The translations under genes and the position numbers were made by a program. Positions 1 through 6,161 of a DNA stretch of 37,672 bases are shown here, one piece after another; position 1 is the stretch's first letter; each line of letters opens with the position of its first letter. The DNA is from an uncultured Helicobacter sp. (GTDB lineage: Bacteria; Campylobacterota; Campylobacteria; Campylobacterales; Helicobacteraceae): the NCBI RefSeq assembly GCF_937906905.1, contig NZ_CALERY010000020.1, forward strand, positions 1-37,672, given 5' to 3'. A model generated the notes under the pieces. The model ran no database searches. It saw only the letters and a list, made by a program, of their open reading frames with translations, and was not told the DNA's origin.

Positions 1-749
1 TTAAGCTTATTTGCTAGCCATACTTGCCCTTTTGGCGTGATTGTAGTTTTGCTGTAAATTTTGGTCTTGCTTCCTTTGTTAAATGTGGATTCTACCACTC
101 TAAAATATCCCCTATCGATATAACGCTGGTAGGGTATATTATTTGCCAGCAGTATGCTCATCTCCCTTAGCGTTGAAAATAGCTTGCTTCTGCCTATGCC
201 TATAATCTTACTAAAAGCCATAAAGTCTAAAGAGTCGCTAGAGTCTAAGAGCCTATCGCACGCTAGCACCTTTGGCGCGTTCTCTATCGCTTGCGCTTGT
301 AGCTTCTCATTTTCTAACGCAAGTCTGCCAGCTTCTAGTAATGCTTCTGCGTATGTTTGTGGAATCGCTGGCTTTTGTGCCACTTGATATGAGCCTGTTT
401 TGCGTATGCTAGGCAATACTTCTTTTGTTAGCCATTGTCTAAAGGGCTTTGCCTTTGCGCTTCGACTTCGCATAAGCACAAAGTAAAGCTCGCTCTCGTT
501 TATAAAAGTGAAATTTTGCGCTCCGCCCTTTGTTTGTAAAGGGTATATGTTAAACTTACCCCCTTTGTCAAACTCCATGTCTATCGATATTTTTACATTT
601 GCTGGATTTGTCAATTCTAAGCTATAAGCCAAATCCGCCAAACAAAATAAAGGCTCGCCATTTTCTATAATGACTCGCACTTGCCCTAAGTTGCAATTAA
701 ATAACTGCACGCTTGCTGTATCCGTGTTAAACAATGTTAAATCTTGCAT
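1..749 (-). CDS. Phage antirepressor, BRO-N plus KilAC (cut by window edge)
   Basis: The frame opens with ATG at 749 and runs off the left edge without a stop. Joined through the terminal repeat to 37624..37618, it gives 251 residues ending KLKN and TAG. Residues about 1-115 match a BRO-N domain (FCLADLAYSL, then ELYFVLMRSRS and RQWLTKEVLPSIRKTG). A short coiled stretch follows, then a KilAC domain (DRLLDSSDSLDFMAFSKIIGIG and, at the end, TPKGQVWLANKL). Family members bind DNA or repressors and switch phage gene expression. The Shine-Dalgarno is weak. The gene stands alone, preceded by the structured region 750-1044 and followed by a possible terminator at 37549-37590. The domain call is firm; the repressor target is unknown. 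Confidence 0.9.
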   Translation of the reverse strand, partial: MQDLTLFNTDTASVQLFNCNLGQVRVIIENGEPLFCLADLAYSLELTNPANVKISIDMEFDKGGKFNIYPLQTKGGAQNFTFINESELYFVLMRSRSAKAKPFRQWLTKEVLPSIRKTGSYQVAQKPAIPQTYAEALLEAGRLALENEKLQAQAIENAPKVLACDRLLDSSDSLDFMAFSKIIGIGRSKLFSTLREMSILLANNIPYQRYIDRGYFRVVESTFNKGSKTKIYSKTTITPKGQVWLANKL

Positions 750-1044
750 ATGAATGCTTTCAGCAGAAAAAAGTAGCTTAGTAGTAGTGAAGTTTGCTAG
801 GTTTCACTCTATTTTGCTCTAAGCTCTATAAAGGGGTGTAGAGTAAGCACCTAGCAAGGCTTATGAGCCACCCCTTAATACAACTTAGAGTCTCTACACT
901 CTAAAAAGCGGACTAGCGTTAGGCACTTCGCAAGCCTTGTAGAATCCGCTTATTAGAATGCAGTGGTATCGATTAAGTTCCACACTCCCCTACAGAGTCA
1001 AAAATCTTAATCGATGCTTTAATTATATAATAGTTTTGTAAATA
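750..1044. other. Intergenic region rich in inverted repeats (possible structured RNA or control region)
   Basis: No gene is seen in these 295 bases. Several perfect inverted repeats are present: 794-802 with 849-857 (9 bp), 831-838 with 869-876 (8 bp), 858-861 with 866-869, 906-912 with 945-951 (7 bp), and 968-977 with 1006-1015 (10 bp, ATCGATTAAG). A competing pairing, 836-843 with 892-899, excludes the second one, so two alternative folds are possible. The region separates the left gene trio from the antirepressor. It could be a leader, a small RNA, an operator cluster or a replication/packaging site; the sequence alone does not decide. Confidence 0.45.
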
Positions 1045-1296
1045 TTAAATAGCTATGCGCTTAAATTCTGCCGTGAAGCTCTCGCCAAATTGTCTTATCA
1101 TAAAAGATTCTAGAGATTCTGGCGATGTTTCCCAATCGTATCCATAGCGTGCTTTTAGTAGCTCGGTGAATTTTATTATATCTAGCTCGTAGCCGTCTGG
1201 CAGAATCATCATTAAATCCATGGTGTCTTTTTCCCTGCTCACAATGCCCGCATGGTGTAGCATACGCCCTAACTTAATTAACTCGAATGCGCTCAT
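1045..1296 (-). CDS. Hypothetical protein, 83 aa
   Basis: I do not recognise a family. The protein is small and soluble-looking, with an acidic middle (LPDGYELDIIKFTELLK) and no membrane segment. ATG 1296 overlaps the stop of the preceding gene as ATGA, which suggests coupled translation. A TTG two codons upstream (1302) sits closer to the AGGAG motif and is an alternative start. It is the last gene of the three-gene unit that begins at 2407. Confidence 0.7.
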   Translation of the reverse strand: MSAFELIKLGRMLHHAGIVSREKDTMDLMMILPDGYELDIIKFTELLKARYGYDWETSPESLESFMIRQFGESFTAEFKRIAI

Positions 1297-2048
1297 AGCC
1301 AAATACTCCTGTAAATGTGATTGTCCTTATACTCTAAATCGTATCGCTTAATATGATAATCCATATCGCCTAAGAATCTCTCTAGCTGGTGAATGCCTAC
1401 TTTATAATAATCCGCGTCTTTAATACTCTTACTAGTTTGATTGCGCTGGTAATACTTAAAAAGCCACAATAAAGCGTGTAGCTGTGATTCTGTAGCTACC
1501 CTGCGCCTAGTGTTGATTGTAGTAAAGCCTAGATTATTTTTTAGGAATAGGCGGATTGTTTTATTCTCGCATTGTAAAGCCCTGTATGCGCTTGCACATG
1601 TTAAATTATAGAAAATATCGTTTGCCACCCTGCGATAAATGCCTTGCACGATTTGCGGGTCTTTGAATATCCATGTAAGAATAAATTGCCTGCCGTTATC
1701 TGGCTTTAGTAGCTTTGCGATATTCTCCCTTAGCTCTTGGTCTCGCGCGTGTATGGATTCTAGGTTATCAAAAAAATAATCTATAGCGCAGATTGTGCCG
1801 TGCTTTTTTATTACTAAAGTGCGCGCCCTTTGCATTTCTACTTTTATAGCTTGCCATATATCTGCTGATAAAAGCGGGGATTTACCTTTGCCTAGCTTTA
1901 TCTTAATGCCAAGATTGCTTATAGCTAGCCCTATGGTTTTATTGCGAGCAATCCCGCGCGGTCGTTTATTAAAGGCTTTGTGATACTCGTTTGCTATGTG
2001 TGAGTAAGCGTATAGCCTTTTAGATAAAGGGGTGGAGCTTAGTAGCAT
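1293..2048 (-). CDS. Hypothetical protein, 251 aa, basic
   Basis: No recognisable domain. The protein is basic, with clusters such as KRPRGIARNK and NTRRRVATESQ that would suit nucleic-acid binding, and a tyrosine-rich C-terminus. There is no signal peptide or membrane segment. It starts inside the 3' end of the upstream gene (10-base overlap) and its stop overlaps the next start, so the three genes 2407-1045 look like one translation-coupled operon. It is not a recognisable serine or tyrosine recombinase, which matters because the fibre inversion needs one. Confidence 0.75.
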   Translation of the reverse strand: MLLSSTPLSKRLYAYSHIANEYHKAFNKRPRGIARNKTIGLAISNLGIKIKLGKGKSPLLSADIWQAIKVEMQRARTLVIKKHGTICAIDYFFDNLESIHARDQELRENIAKLLKPDNGRQFILTWIFKDPQIVQGIYRRVANDIFYNLTCASAYRALQCENKTIRLFLKNNLGFTTINTRRRVATESQLHALLWLFKYYQRNQTSKSIKDADYYKVGIHQLERFLGDMDYHIKRYDLEYKDNHIYRSIWL

Positions 2049-2407
2049 GTTAGCACGCTCTCTATAATCTCATCGGCATTCTCCCAGCCCCATTTCCAAA
2101 TATTATGCTCGATTTGCTCATAAATGCCTGATACAATCTCGCTAGCGTTTGCGTATGGGCTTACATTATTAAACTCAAACTCTAGGTCATCAATGCCAAC
2201 TAGCCCGCCATACACGCCTTTTTCATCAGCGATAATTATGTGTAAATCGCCTGCGCTTGCTAAAAACTCGATATAGCTATCGTCTTTGTCATCATCGGTT
2301 TTTAGTAGCGGGGCAAGTTTCTCTAGGGCTTCGTAAAACTCGTTTTGCTTTGCTTCTACTGCCAGCTCTATTATTCTGTCGTGTGTTTCGTTGTGTGGGT
2401 TATACAT
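2039..2407 (-). CDS. Hypothetical acidic protein, 122 aa
   Basis: An acidic small protein (KTDDDKDD at about residues 36-43, EFEFNN later) of unknown family. Acidic small phage proteins sometimes mimic DNA or inhibit host factors, but nothing here proves that. AAAGGAG lies just ahead of ATG 2407. The gene has its own promoter: 39 bases upstream (2409-2447) are identical to the leader at 34592-34630 in front of an early gene, which suggests this left unit is expressed together with the early genes. Confidence 0.75.
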   Translation of the reverse strand: MYNPHNETHDRIIELAVEAKQNEFYEALEKLAPLLKTDDDKDDSYIEFLASAGDLHIIIADEKGVYGGLVGIDDLEFEFNNVSPYANASEIVSGIYEQIEHNIWKWGWENADEIIESVLTCY

Positions 2408-2408
2408 G

Positions 2409-2447
2409 TTAGCTCCTTTTGCTTTAGATATTTGTAATTATATATAA
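2409..2447 (-). promoter_or_regulatory. Early-type promoter and leader, copy 1 of a 39-bp repeat
   Basis: A TATAAT -10 box lies at 2442-2437 (minus strand), about 30 bases before ATG 2407, within TATA-rich sequence. The 39-base block, including the AAAGGAG ribosome site, is identical to 34592-34630. Two unrelated genes share it, so the common element is the promoter plus leader and not coding sequence. Confidence 0.7.
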
Positions 2448-2490
2448 AATAATCTTATATAATGCTTAAGTTTTTGTATATAAATATAAA

Positions 2491-2544
2491 ACCGCCCTTA
2501 GCTGGTTTCTGCAAAAGGATACTAAGGAGTTTTTTAAGGGCGGT
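2491..2544 (-). terminator. Hairpin after the late operon
   Basis: A perfect 10-bp inverted repeat (ACCGCCCTTA, 2491-2500 with 2535-2544) has a 34-base loop. On the minus strand it is followed by a T-rich tail (TTTTATATTTATAT). It lies 87 bases after the last late gene (stop at 2631) and just before the promoter at 2437-2442, as expected for a terminator. The long loop makes it atypical. Confidence 0.45.
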
Positions 2545-2578
2545 GTGTGTAGTGAAAAGAGAAAAGAAGTAAGTATGA

Positions 2579-2600
2579 CGCCGACCTGTTGCCATCGGCG
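2579..2600 (-). terminator. Short GC-rich hairpin after the lysis block
   Basis: CGCCGA at 2579-2584 pairs with TCGGCG at 2595-2600 around a 10-base loop. On the minus strand it is followed by a pyrimidine-rich tail (TCATACTTACTTCTTTTC). With the hairpin at 2491-2544 it may form a tandem stop signal for the late transcript. Confidence 0.4.
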
Positions 2601-2630
2601 CGGTGTATTTTATCTAAAAATTTTAAATAA

Positions 2631-2951
2631 TCAAGGGTTGGCGATTGTTTGATTAAACGCGGATTCTGTTACCGCGCTAAGTTCATCATCGCCTATAATG
2701 CCCTTTGTGTTTAGGTCGCTTGCCTTTTTGTTTATGTCTTTGGCGACTTCTATGTTAAGGTTTTTATATTCCTGACTTTCTGCTTGGGCGGGCTTTATAT
2801 TTACATTAGCAATGGATTCTACATAAAGCTCTTGTAACCTTTGATATTTTAGGTAAAAATCTACATTTTGCGCCACGCTTAACATAAAAAGCAGAATGAC
2901 TATAAACCTAGTTATTTTATACTTGCTATCTTTACTAAGTCTATTTAGCAT
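2631..2951 (-). CDS. Small membrane-anchored protein, 106 aa, lysis block
   Basis: One N-terminal membrane segment at about residues 14-29 (RFIVILLFMLSVAQNV) is followed by a polar domain, probably periplasmic if positive-inside holds. No lipobox is present. It is the last late gene, overlapping the holin-like gene by 11 bases, and GGGGATACAAATG provides a ribosome site. Position and topology suit a lysis accessory or i-spanin-like protein, but the coiled-coil expected of Rz is weak. Function is inferred only from context. Confidence 0.7.
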   Translation of the reverse strand: MLNRLSKDSKYKITRFIVILLFMLSVAQNVDFYLKYQRLQELYVESIANVNIKPAQAESQEYKNLNIEVAKDINKKASDLNTKGIIGDDELSAVTESAFNQTIANP

Positions 2952-3297
2952 TTGTATCCCCTTTTTTATCTACCTGCTCTGTGGTGCGTGCGCCCTTAAG
3001 TGCGATTATCTTTTGCACCAACTCTATTGCTTTATCTATGCCAAAGTAACCTATCGCGCAAGATATACCGACTTTTGCAAGGTAAGGCAAGTCTGTCGCG
3101 CTTAGTATGCTATAAGCTAGAATCGCAAGGAATGCGCAGGTTACTATGCTTTTAATGGCGTGCTTATATGCCACTTTAGATTCTGCAGAGCCGTCATTAA
3201 AATAGCTTACCACACCGCTTAGTAAGCCCATAAGCATAACGGGCATAAGTTCTAGGTATTTGTTTATGTTTGGGAATAGTTCGGTTAGAGTATCCAT
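2941..3297 (-). CDS. Putative holin, 118 aa
   Basis: The chosen ATG (3297) has GGAGG ten bases upstream; an in-frame start at 3333 lacks one. Three hydrophobic segments are visible at about residues 15-34 (LMPVMLMGLLSGVVSYF), 48-66 (SIVTCAFLAILAYSIL) and 72-92 (LAKVGISCAIGYFGIDKA). The C-terminus is charged and lysine-rich. Size, three segments and the GYFG motif resemble LydA/holin-3 type phage holins, which form membrane holes that release or activate the endolysin. The neighbours are other small membrane proteins and the putative lysis protein at 4191. The family assignment is likely, not proven. Confidence 0.6.
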   Translation of the reverse strand: MDTLTELFPNINKYLELMPVMLMGLLSGVVSYFNDGSAESKVAYKHAIKSIVTCAFLAILAYSILSATDLPYLAKVGISCAIGYFGIDKAIELVQKIIALKGARTTEQVDKKGDTNAK

Positions 3298-3566
3298 TGC
3301 AGTGCCTCCACCAATTTGCCTGCTACTAGACACATGCCTATAAGCACCACACCCCAGAATATGCGATTTAGGGCTTGATATAGCTTTAGCGTTTTATCGC
3401 TAGTTTTGCAGTGGTATTTGCCTATAAGCCACCAGCGGAAAACGAAGCGCATTTTTTTTAATCGCTGGCGTGTTTCTTTATCGTTATAAATAGCTTTAAA
3501 ATATAGTAATAGCCCTGCGGTTATGCCTAAGCATATCACTATCAAAATGCTATAAAATAAATCCAT
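3285..3566 (-). CDS. Membrane protein, 93 aa, with poly-G ribosome site
   Basis: Two membrane segments are seen, at about residues 3-21 (LFYSILIVICLGITAGLLLYF) and 71-88 (IFWGVVLIGMCLVAGKLV), around a basic loop (ETRQRLKKMRFVFRWW). A run of nine G on the minus strand (3576-3568) lies directly before ATG 3566 and can serve as the Shine-Dalgarno. An upstream ATG (3578) would put the run inside the gene and has no ribosome site. It overlaps the holin-like gene by 13 bases. It may be a second holin or an antiholin. No family was recognised. Confidence 0.65.
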   Translation of the reverse strand: MDLFYSILIVICLGITAGLLLYFKAIYNDKETRQRLKKMRFVFRWWLIGKYHCKTSDKTLKLYQALNRIFWGVVLIGMCLVAGKLVEALQWIL

Positions 3567-3567
3567 G

Positions 3568-3576
3568 CCCCCCCCC
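3568..3576. repeat. Homopolymer C9 (G9 on the minus strand) in a ribosome-binding site
   Basis: Nine C on the plus strand, two bases before the ATG at 3566. Length change here would alter spacing or strength of the ribosome site, or shift the frame if the ATG at 3578 is used. Tracts of this length are slippage-prone in Campylobacterota. Confidence 0.7.
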
Positions 3577-3584
3577 ATACGATT

Positions 3585-3911
3585 TTATTTAGCTTTGCTT
3601 GCCTTAGGTGTAGCTTTTTTCTTTAGCTCCACAATCTCTTTGGTGTGATACTCTAGTATATCTTTTACGCCATTTAGCTCATCTTTTAGCACCGCAATGC
3701 CTTTTGTGTTTGTGGCAGTAATATCACTTAGCTTGCTAGCAGAATCTGTGATTTTATCCAAGCCCCCTACGATTGTAGCGATTAAGCCTTTTAGCTCTTT
3801 AACACTAGCTTCAAGCTCTGCTACTTTGCCAATATCTGTGCCTTTGCCTAGCGCGACAATCGCTTCTGTGTTTGTTTCAATTCCTAGCCATTTTCTTAGT
3901 AGTTTTCTCAT
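3585..3911 (-). CDS. Coiled-coil protein, 108 aa, lysis block
   Basis: ATG 3911 is preceded by AAAGGACACACA, while an earlier in-frame ATG (3986) is not. After a basic start (MRKLLRKWLG) the protein is mostly heptad-like and predicted helical (ELEASVKELKGLI, then TKGIAVLKDELNGVKDIL) and ends in a lysine-rich tail. No membrane segment or signal peptide is visible. It lies between two membrane-protein genes in the late lysis block. It may be a structural or lysis accessory factor; no known family is recognised. Confidence 0.7.
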   Translation of the reverse strand: MRKLLRKWLGIETNTEAIVALGKGTDIGKVAELEASVKELKGLIATIVGGLDKITDSASKLSDITATNTKGIAVLKDELNGVKDILEYHTKEIVELKKKATPKASKAK

Positions 3912-3936
3912 TGTGTGTCCTTTGTGTTGGTTTTGT

Positions 3937-4191
3937 TTATTTAAGCCCTTGTGGTGTAGGGGGCTCGTAGGGCTTTGATTTGCCATTTAGCACTTCATCG
4001 CTTGGGAGATTATTGCATACTCTAAAGTCGCATTCCTTTAGTTGTAGCCCGCTAGAATCGCGCTGGATTTTTACGCAGTCTAGCTCTCTCTCGCAGTAGT
4101 TGTAGCTTGCTAGCGTGTGGATAAAATAGCCTATGAGAGCAAAGGTTAAAAAGCCTACTACCACTACTGATAAATCTTGTAAAGATTTCAT
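3937..4191 (-). CDS. Single-span membrane protein with cysteine-rich exposed part, 84 aa
   Basis: One N-terminal membrane segment at about residues 8-28 (SVVVVGFLTFALIGYFIHTLA) precedes a polar domain with four cysteines (YCERELDCV, ECDFRVCNN) and a proline-rich end (EPPTPQG). The cysteines suggest disulfides in the periplasm. The start overlaps the stop of the preceding gene (TAATG), so translation is coupled. Topology and place fit a lysis-associated protein, possibly spanin-like, but no family match is evident. Confidence 0.65.
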   Translation of the reverse strand: MKSLQDLSVVVVGFLTFALIGYFIHTLASYNYCERELDCVKIQRDSSGLQLKECDFRVCNNLPSDEVLNGKSKPYEPPTPQGLK

Positions 4192-4685
4192 TACTTTATC
4201 TCTCTCACTTCTAGCCTAAAGTTTTCAATCCCATGCTTGTTGATAATCCAATAGAAATTACTCACTGCAATGGTGCTTCCACCTATCGTGCCATCGCCAT
4301 TGTCTTGCATACCTAGCAGGATACACCCCTCGGTGTCCTGGGGGTAGTTGCCGATATGGATATGGATTCTGCGCCCTTTGTGGCTAGCTAGCGCGTCTGT
4401 GTAGGTGCTGATACACTTGGGCTTCCACTCTTTTGGGAGTGCTACGCTTGACTCTGTCCAATAAAGCTGATAAGTGCGTGCTACTATGCGTTTATCTTGG
4501 TTTGGTGTGTCGGTGCTTGGTCCGCCATTTTCACAAGTCGCACAGCGGAAAATTATCTCGCCACTCTCGTTTTCTATGTTTAGCTCGCCGATTGTGCTAG
4601 GCTCATCTTTGTATGTTTTGCCGTTTTTCTCTGGCTTGCTTACTTTGGCATACTCTTTTTTTCGTTGTAGTGTGATTAGAAACAT
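4191..4685 (-). CDS. DUF5675-like protein, candidate lysis enzyme, 164 aa
   Basis: ATG 4685 has AAAAGGACGCAC ahead of it; upstream in-frame starts lack a ribosome site. The C-terminal half holds a conserved-looking core (GRRIHIHIGNYPQDTEGCILLG), with a His-x-His pair and a Cys near residue 121, as I recall for the DUF5675 family often found next to holins. The Cys/His set would suit an L,D-transpeptidase-like or peptidase active site acting on peptidoglycan, but that is inference. No other endolysin candidate is visible in the genome. It heads the lysis block behind its own promoter and a structured leader. Confidence 0.65.
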   Translation of the reverse strand: MFLITLQRKKEYAKVSKPEKNGKTYKDEPSTIGELNIENESGEIIFRCATCENGGPSTDTPNQDKRIVARTYQLYWTESSVALPKEWKPKCISTYTDALASHKGRRIHIHIGNYPQDTEGCILLGMQDNGDGTIGGSTIAVSNFYWIINKHGIENFRLEVREIK

Positions 4686-4784
4686 GTGCGTCCTTTTGAT
4701 AACCCCAGCTCTCTTGGCTGGGAAACTTGCGCGCATATGCTAACGCAAGCCAAAGCCTACCTAAGCAGGCTAGGTGCAATTATA
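4686..4784 (-). promoter_or_regulatory. Late promoter and structured leader of the lysis block
   Basis: An extended -10 (TGTGCTATAAT) places TATAAT at 4784-4779 on the minus strand. The 17-base block GAAAATGTGCTATAATT (4794-4778) also occurs at 6023-6007 before the fibre gene. The roughly 93-base leader holds two small hairpins, one CCCAGC/GCTGGG with a 7-base loop and one AGCCT/AGGCT. The promoter reads away from the invertible cassette, immediately outside its left repeat. Confidence 0.55.
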
Positions 4785-4790
4785 GCACAT

Positions 4791-4833
4791 TTTCGCAACC
4801 CTACAAGGCGACGCTATAAGGAATATAACGGGA
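4791..4833 (+). repeat. Left 43-bp inverted repeat of the fibre switch
   Basis: The 43 bases are the exact reverse complement of 5220-5262. Identity stops sharply at both edges (T against G outside, C against A inside). Read on the plus strand it encodes FATLQGDAIRNITG followed by the silent C-terminus. As the site of exchange it lets either C-terminus be joined to the fixed fibre body. Confidence 0.9.
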
Positions 4834-5019
4834 CATATTAGCCCCGATTGTAGTATCCCCAATACTAGTGGAGCTTTTAGTAGTAGGGTATCATCTAAAA
4901 GAGGCTCGGCGTCTGGAGAAGGCAAAGATTGGGTAGATTTTAAAGCCAGTAATGTAGTTTCAACGGCAGGCGAAGTGCGCCCCAATAACTTTAATCTTAA
5001 ATTTTGGATTAAAGTTTAA
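4791..5019 (+). other. Silent alternative C-terminal cassette of the tail fibre
   Basis: On the plus strand an open frame without its own start reads ATLQGDAIRNITG, then 61 residues unlike the expressed end, and stops with TAA at 5017-5019. It closes RPNNFNLKFWIKV, against RPNNLNLKYFIKV in the expressed version. The two frames converge on the palindrome GTTTAAAC (5014-5021), so their stop codons overlap. This is the layout of an invertible fibre segment such as the Mu G region, reduced to exchange of C-terminal domains only. Confidence 0.88.
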
Positions 5020-5987
5020 ACTTTTATAAAATATTTTAAATTTAAATTGTTAGGTCTGTTTTCGCTGGCAGTTGGCACTTGCAAATTAGCTTCATATACC
5101 AAATTAACACTATTATTTATTGTGCCTTCAACAGGAACGATATTTTGCGACATAGGGCCTCTTCTAAAAGCATCAAAAAAGTTAGGTAATGTCTCATAAG
5201 CAAGTAACCTAGCAGCTGTTCCCGTTATATTCCTTATAGCGTCGCCTTGTAGGGTTGCGAAACCGCGTCCGCTATCTATGCTCCCACCATTGCTAAAGAT
5301 ACGCGGGAATCTGCCACGCACATCTACTAGCTTAAAATATGTCCCGCCGTCTGTGATATAGCTAGGCATAGCACCGCCTTTATCTTTAAAATACTTCACG
5401 CGCGGGTAATTCTCGTAAGGATACTCGGTAGCTGGGTCGCCACCAAAATCTAAATAACCGCTTGGCACTTTATACGCGGTAGCAGTGGGGTTTTGCGTGC
5501 TTAGTTTAATCCCAAACAAGCTAACACCATCATCAATCCACCAATCTTTGAAAAGCGCATTTGTGGCAAACGGACTTGTTAGGTTTTTGTCTTTCATACT
5601 CACGAGTGGGATTGTGCTACTCATCACTAAGCCTGATACGGTGCTACTTAAATCCTGCTCGATTATTTGATTTGTAGATAAATCATAGCGCACCATAACC
5701 CTAGCACCTGCTGGGTGTCCGCCTATAAGGTTTGCGCTATCGTTATCCCATAAATGCCCGCCGTTTATTTGCAGGTTTCTAACCGCTTGCGATATTTCAA
5801 ACATCATTTGATTGAATTGCTCGCGTGGTATGTAGTAGCCGTCTTTCTCTGGGTCTAAGCTATATTGTAGTGTAAAGCCTTGCTCCCAGCTCATTAAGCC
5901 TTTACTATTTGCGTCTGCTGGTATCTCTCGCTTATCGCCTTTTTCTGCAAAACTATACTTAAGAATCTGCGCTTGTGTTATTGCCAT
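5016..5987 (-). CDS. Tail fibre/collar-type protein with invertible C-terminus, 323 aa
   Basis: GGAGGGCTAAC precedes ATG 5987. Residues 1 to about 240 form a fixed part with a tail-collar-like stretch (GGTYFKLVDVRGRFPRIFSNGG). The shared ATLQGDAIRNITG motif then leads into 67 variable residues ending LNLKYFIKV. Proteins of this type bind the host surface. Inversion of 4791-5262 would swap the last 67 residues for a 61-residue alternative, giving a 317-aa fibre. The gene lies between the wedge gene and the lysis block and has its own -10 box at 6013-6008. No fibre-assembly chaperone gene is seen beside it. Confidence 0.85.
   Translation of the reverse strand: MAITQAQILKYSFAEKGDKREIPADANSKGLMSWEQGFTLQYSLDPEKDGYYIPREQFNQMMFEISQAVRNLQINGGHLWDNDSANLIGGHPAGARVMVRYDLSTNQIIEQDLSSTVSGLVMSSTIPLVSMKDKNLTSPFATNALFKDWWIDDGVSLFGIKLSTQNPTATAYKVPSGYLDFGGDPATEYPYENYPRVKYFKDKGGAMPSYITDGGTYFKLVDVRGRFPRIFSNGGSIDSGRGFATLQGDAIRNITGTAARLLAYETLPNFFDAFRRGPMSQNIVPVEGTINNSVNLVYEANLQVPTASENRPNNLNLKYFIKV
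5220..5262 (-). repeat. Right 43-bp inverted repeat of the fibre switch
   Basis: This is the exact reverse complement of 4791-4833. It lies inside the expressed fibre gene and encodes FATLQGDAIRNITG. Together the arms bound a 472-bp invertible segment. Perfect identity at synonymous positions, while the adjacent variable parts have diverged completely, argues for recent exchange and not only for protein conservation. Confidence 0.9.
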
Positions 5988-6006
5988 GTTAGCCCTCCGT
6001 TTTTTA

Positions 6007-6023
6007 AATTATAGCACATTTTC
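6007..6023 (-). promoter_or_regulatory. Late-type promoter of the tail fibre gene
   Basis: GAAAATGTGCTATAATT on the minus strand contains an extended -10 with TATAAT at 6013-6008, 21 bases before ATG 5987. It repeats the sequence at 4794-4778. It overlaps the end (AENVL and TAA) of the alternative reading frame of the wedge gene, so it may matter only when that gene is read short, or for extra fibre expression. Confidence 0.5.
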
Positions 6024-6161
6024 TGCCTGCACACCTGAATCTATAATCCAAGCTCCTTTTCCTGTGTTTTCTGCTTCTGGCATAGCTACAAATCTAGCTT
6101 TTTTGCCAATCTCCCCTAATTGTAAATTTAGCTTAGTTAGCTTTAGTGTCTCTAAATCTGT
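6009..6161 (-). other. Out-of-frame 3' extension of the wedge gene (phase-OFF coding part)
   Basis: Directly after the poly-C tract (minus strand) an open frame encodes 50 residues (TDLETLKLTKLN through SGVQAENVL) and stops with TAA at 6011-6009. It has no start codon or ribosome site and is not joined to the wedge gene at the present tract length of 16. With 15 bases the frames fuse, giving a 271-residue protein. Confidence 0.75.

Noticed and set aside
1..48. Physical terminal repeat or attachment site
   Set aside because: A 48-base identity inside a coding region is better explained as circle closure in assembly; no host flanks or integrase are seen.
906..951. tRNA-like 7-bp closing stem (AAGCGGA with TCCGCTT)
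   Set aside because: Only 46 bases long, without anticodon or T arms, so it is not a tRNA.
4770..4985. 71-codon minus-strand frame over the silent cassette
   Set aside because: It is the antisense of the silent fibre C-terminus, whose plus-strand homology to the fibre end is clear.
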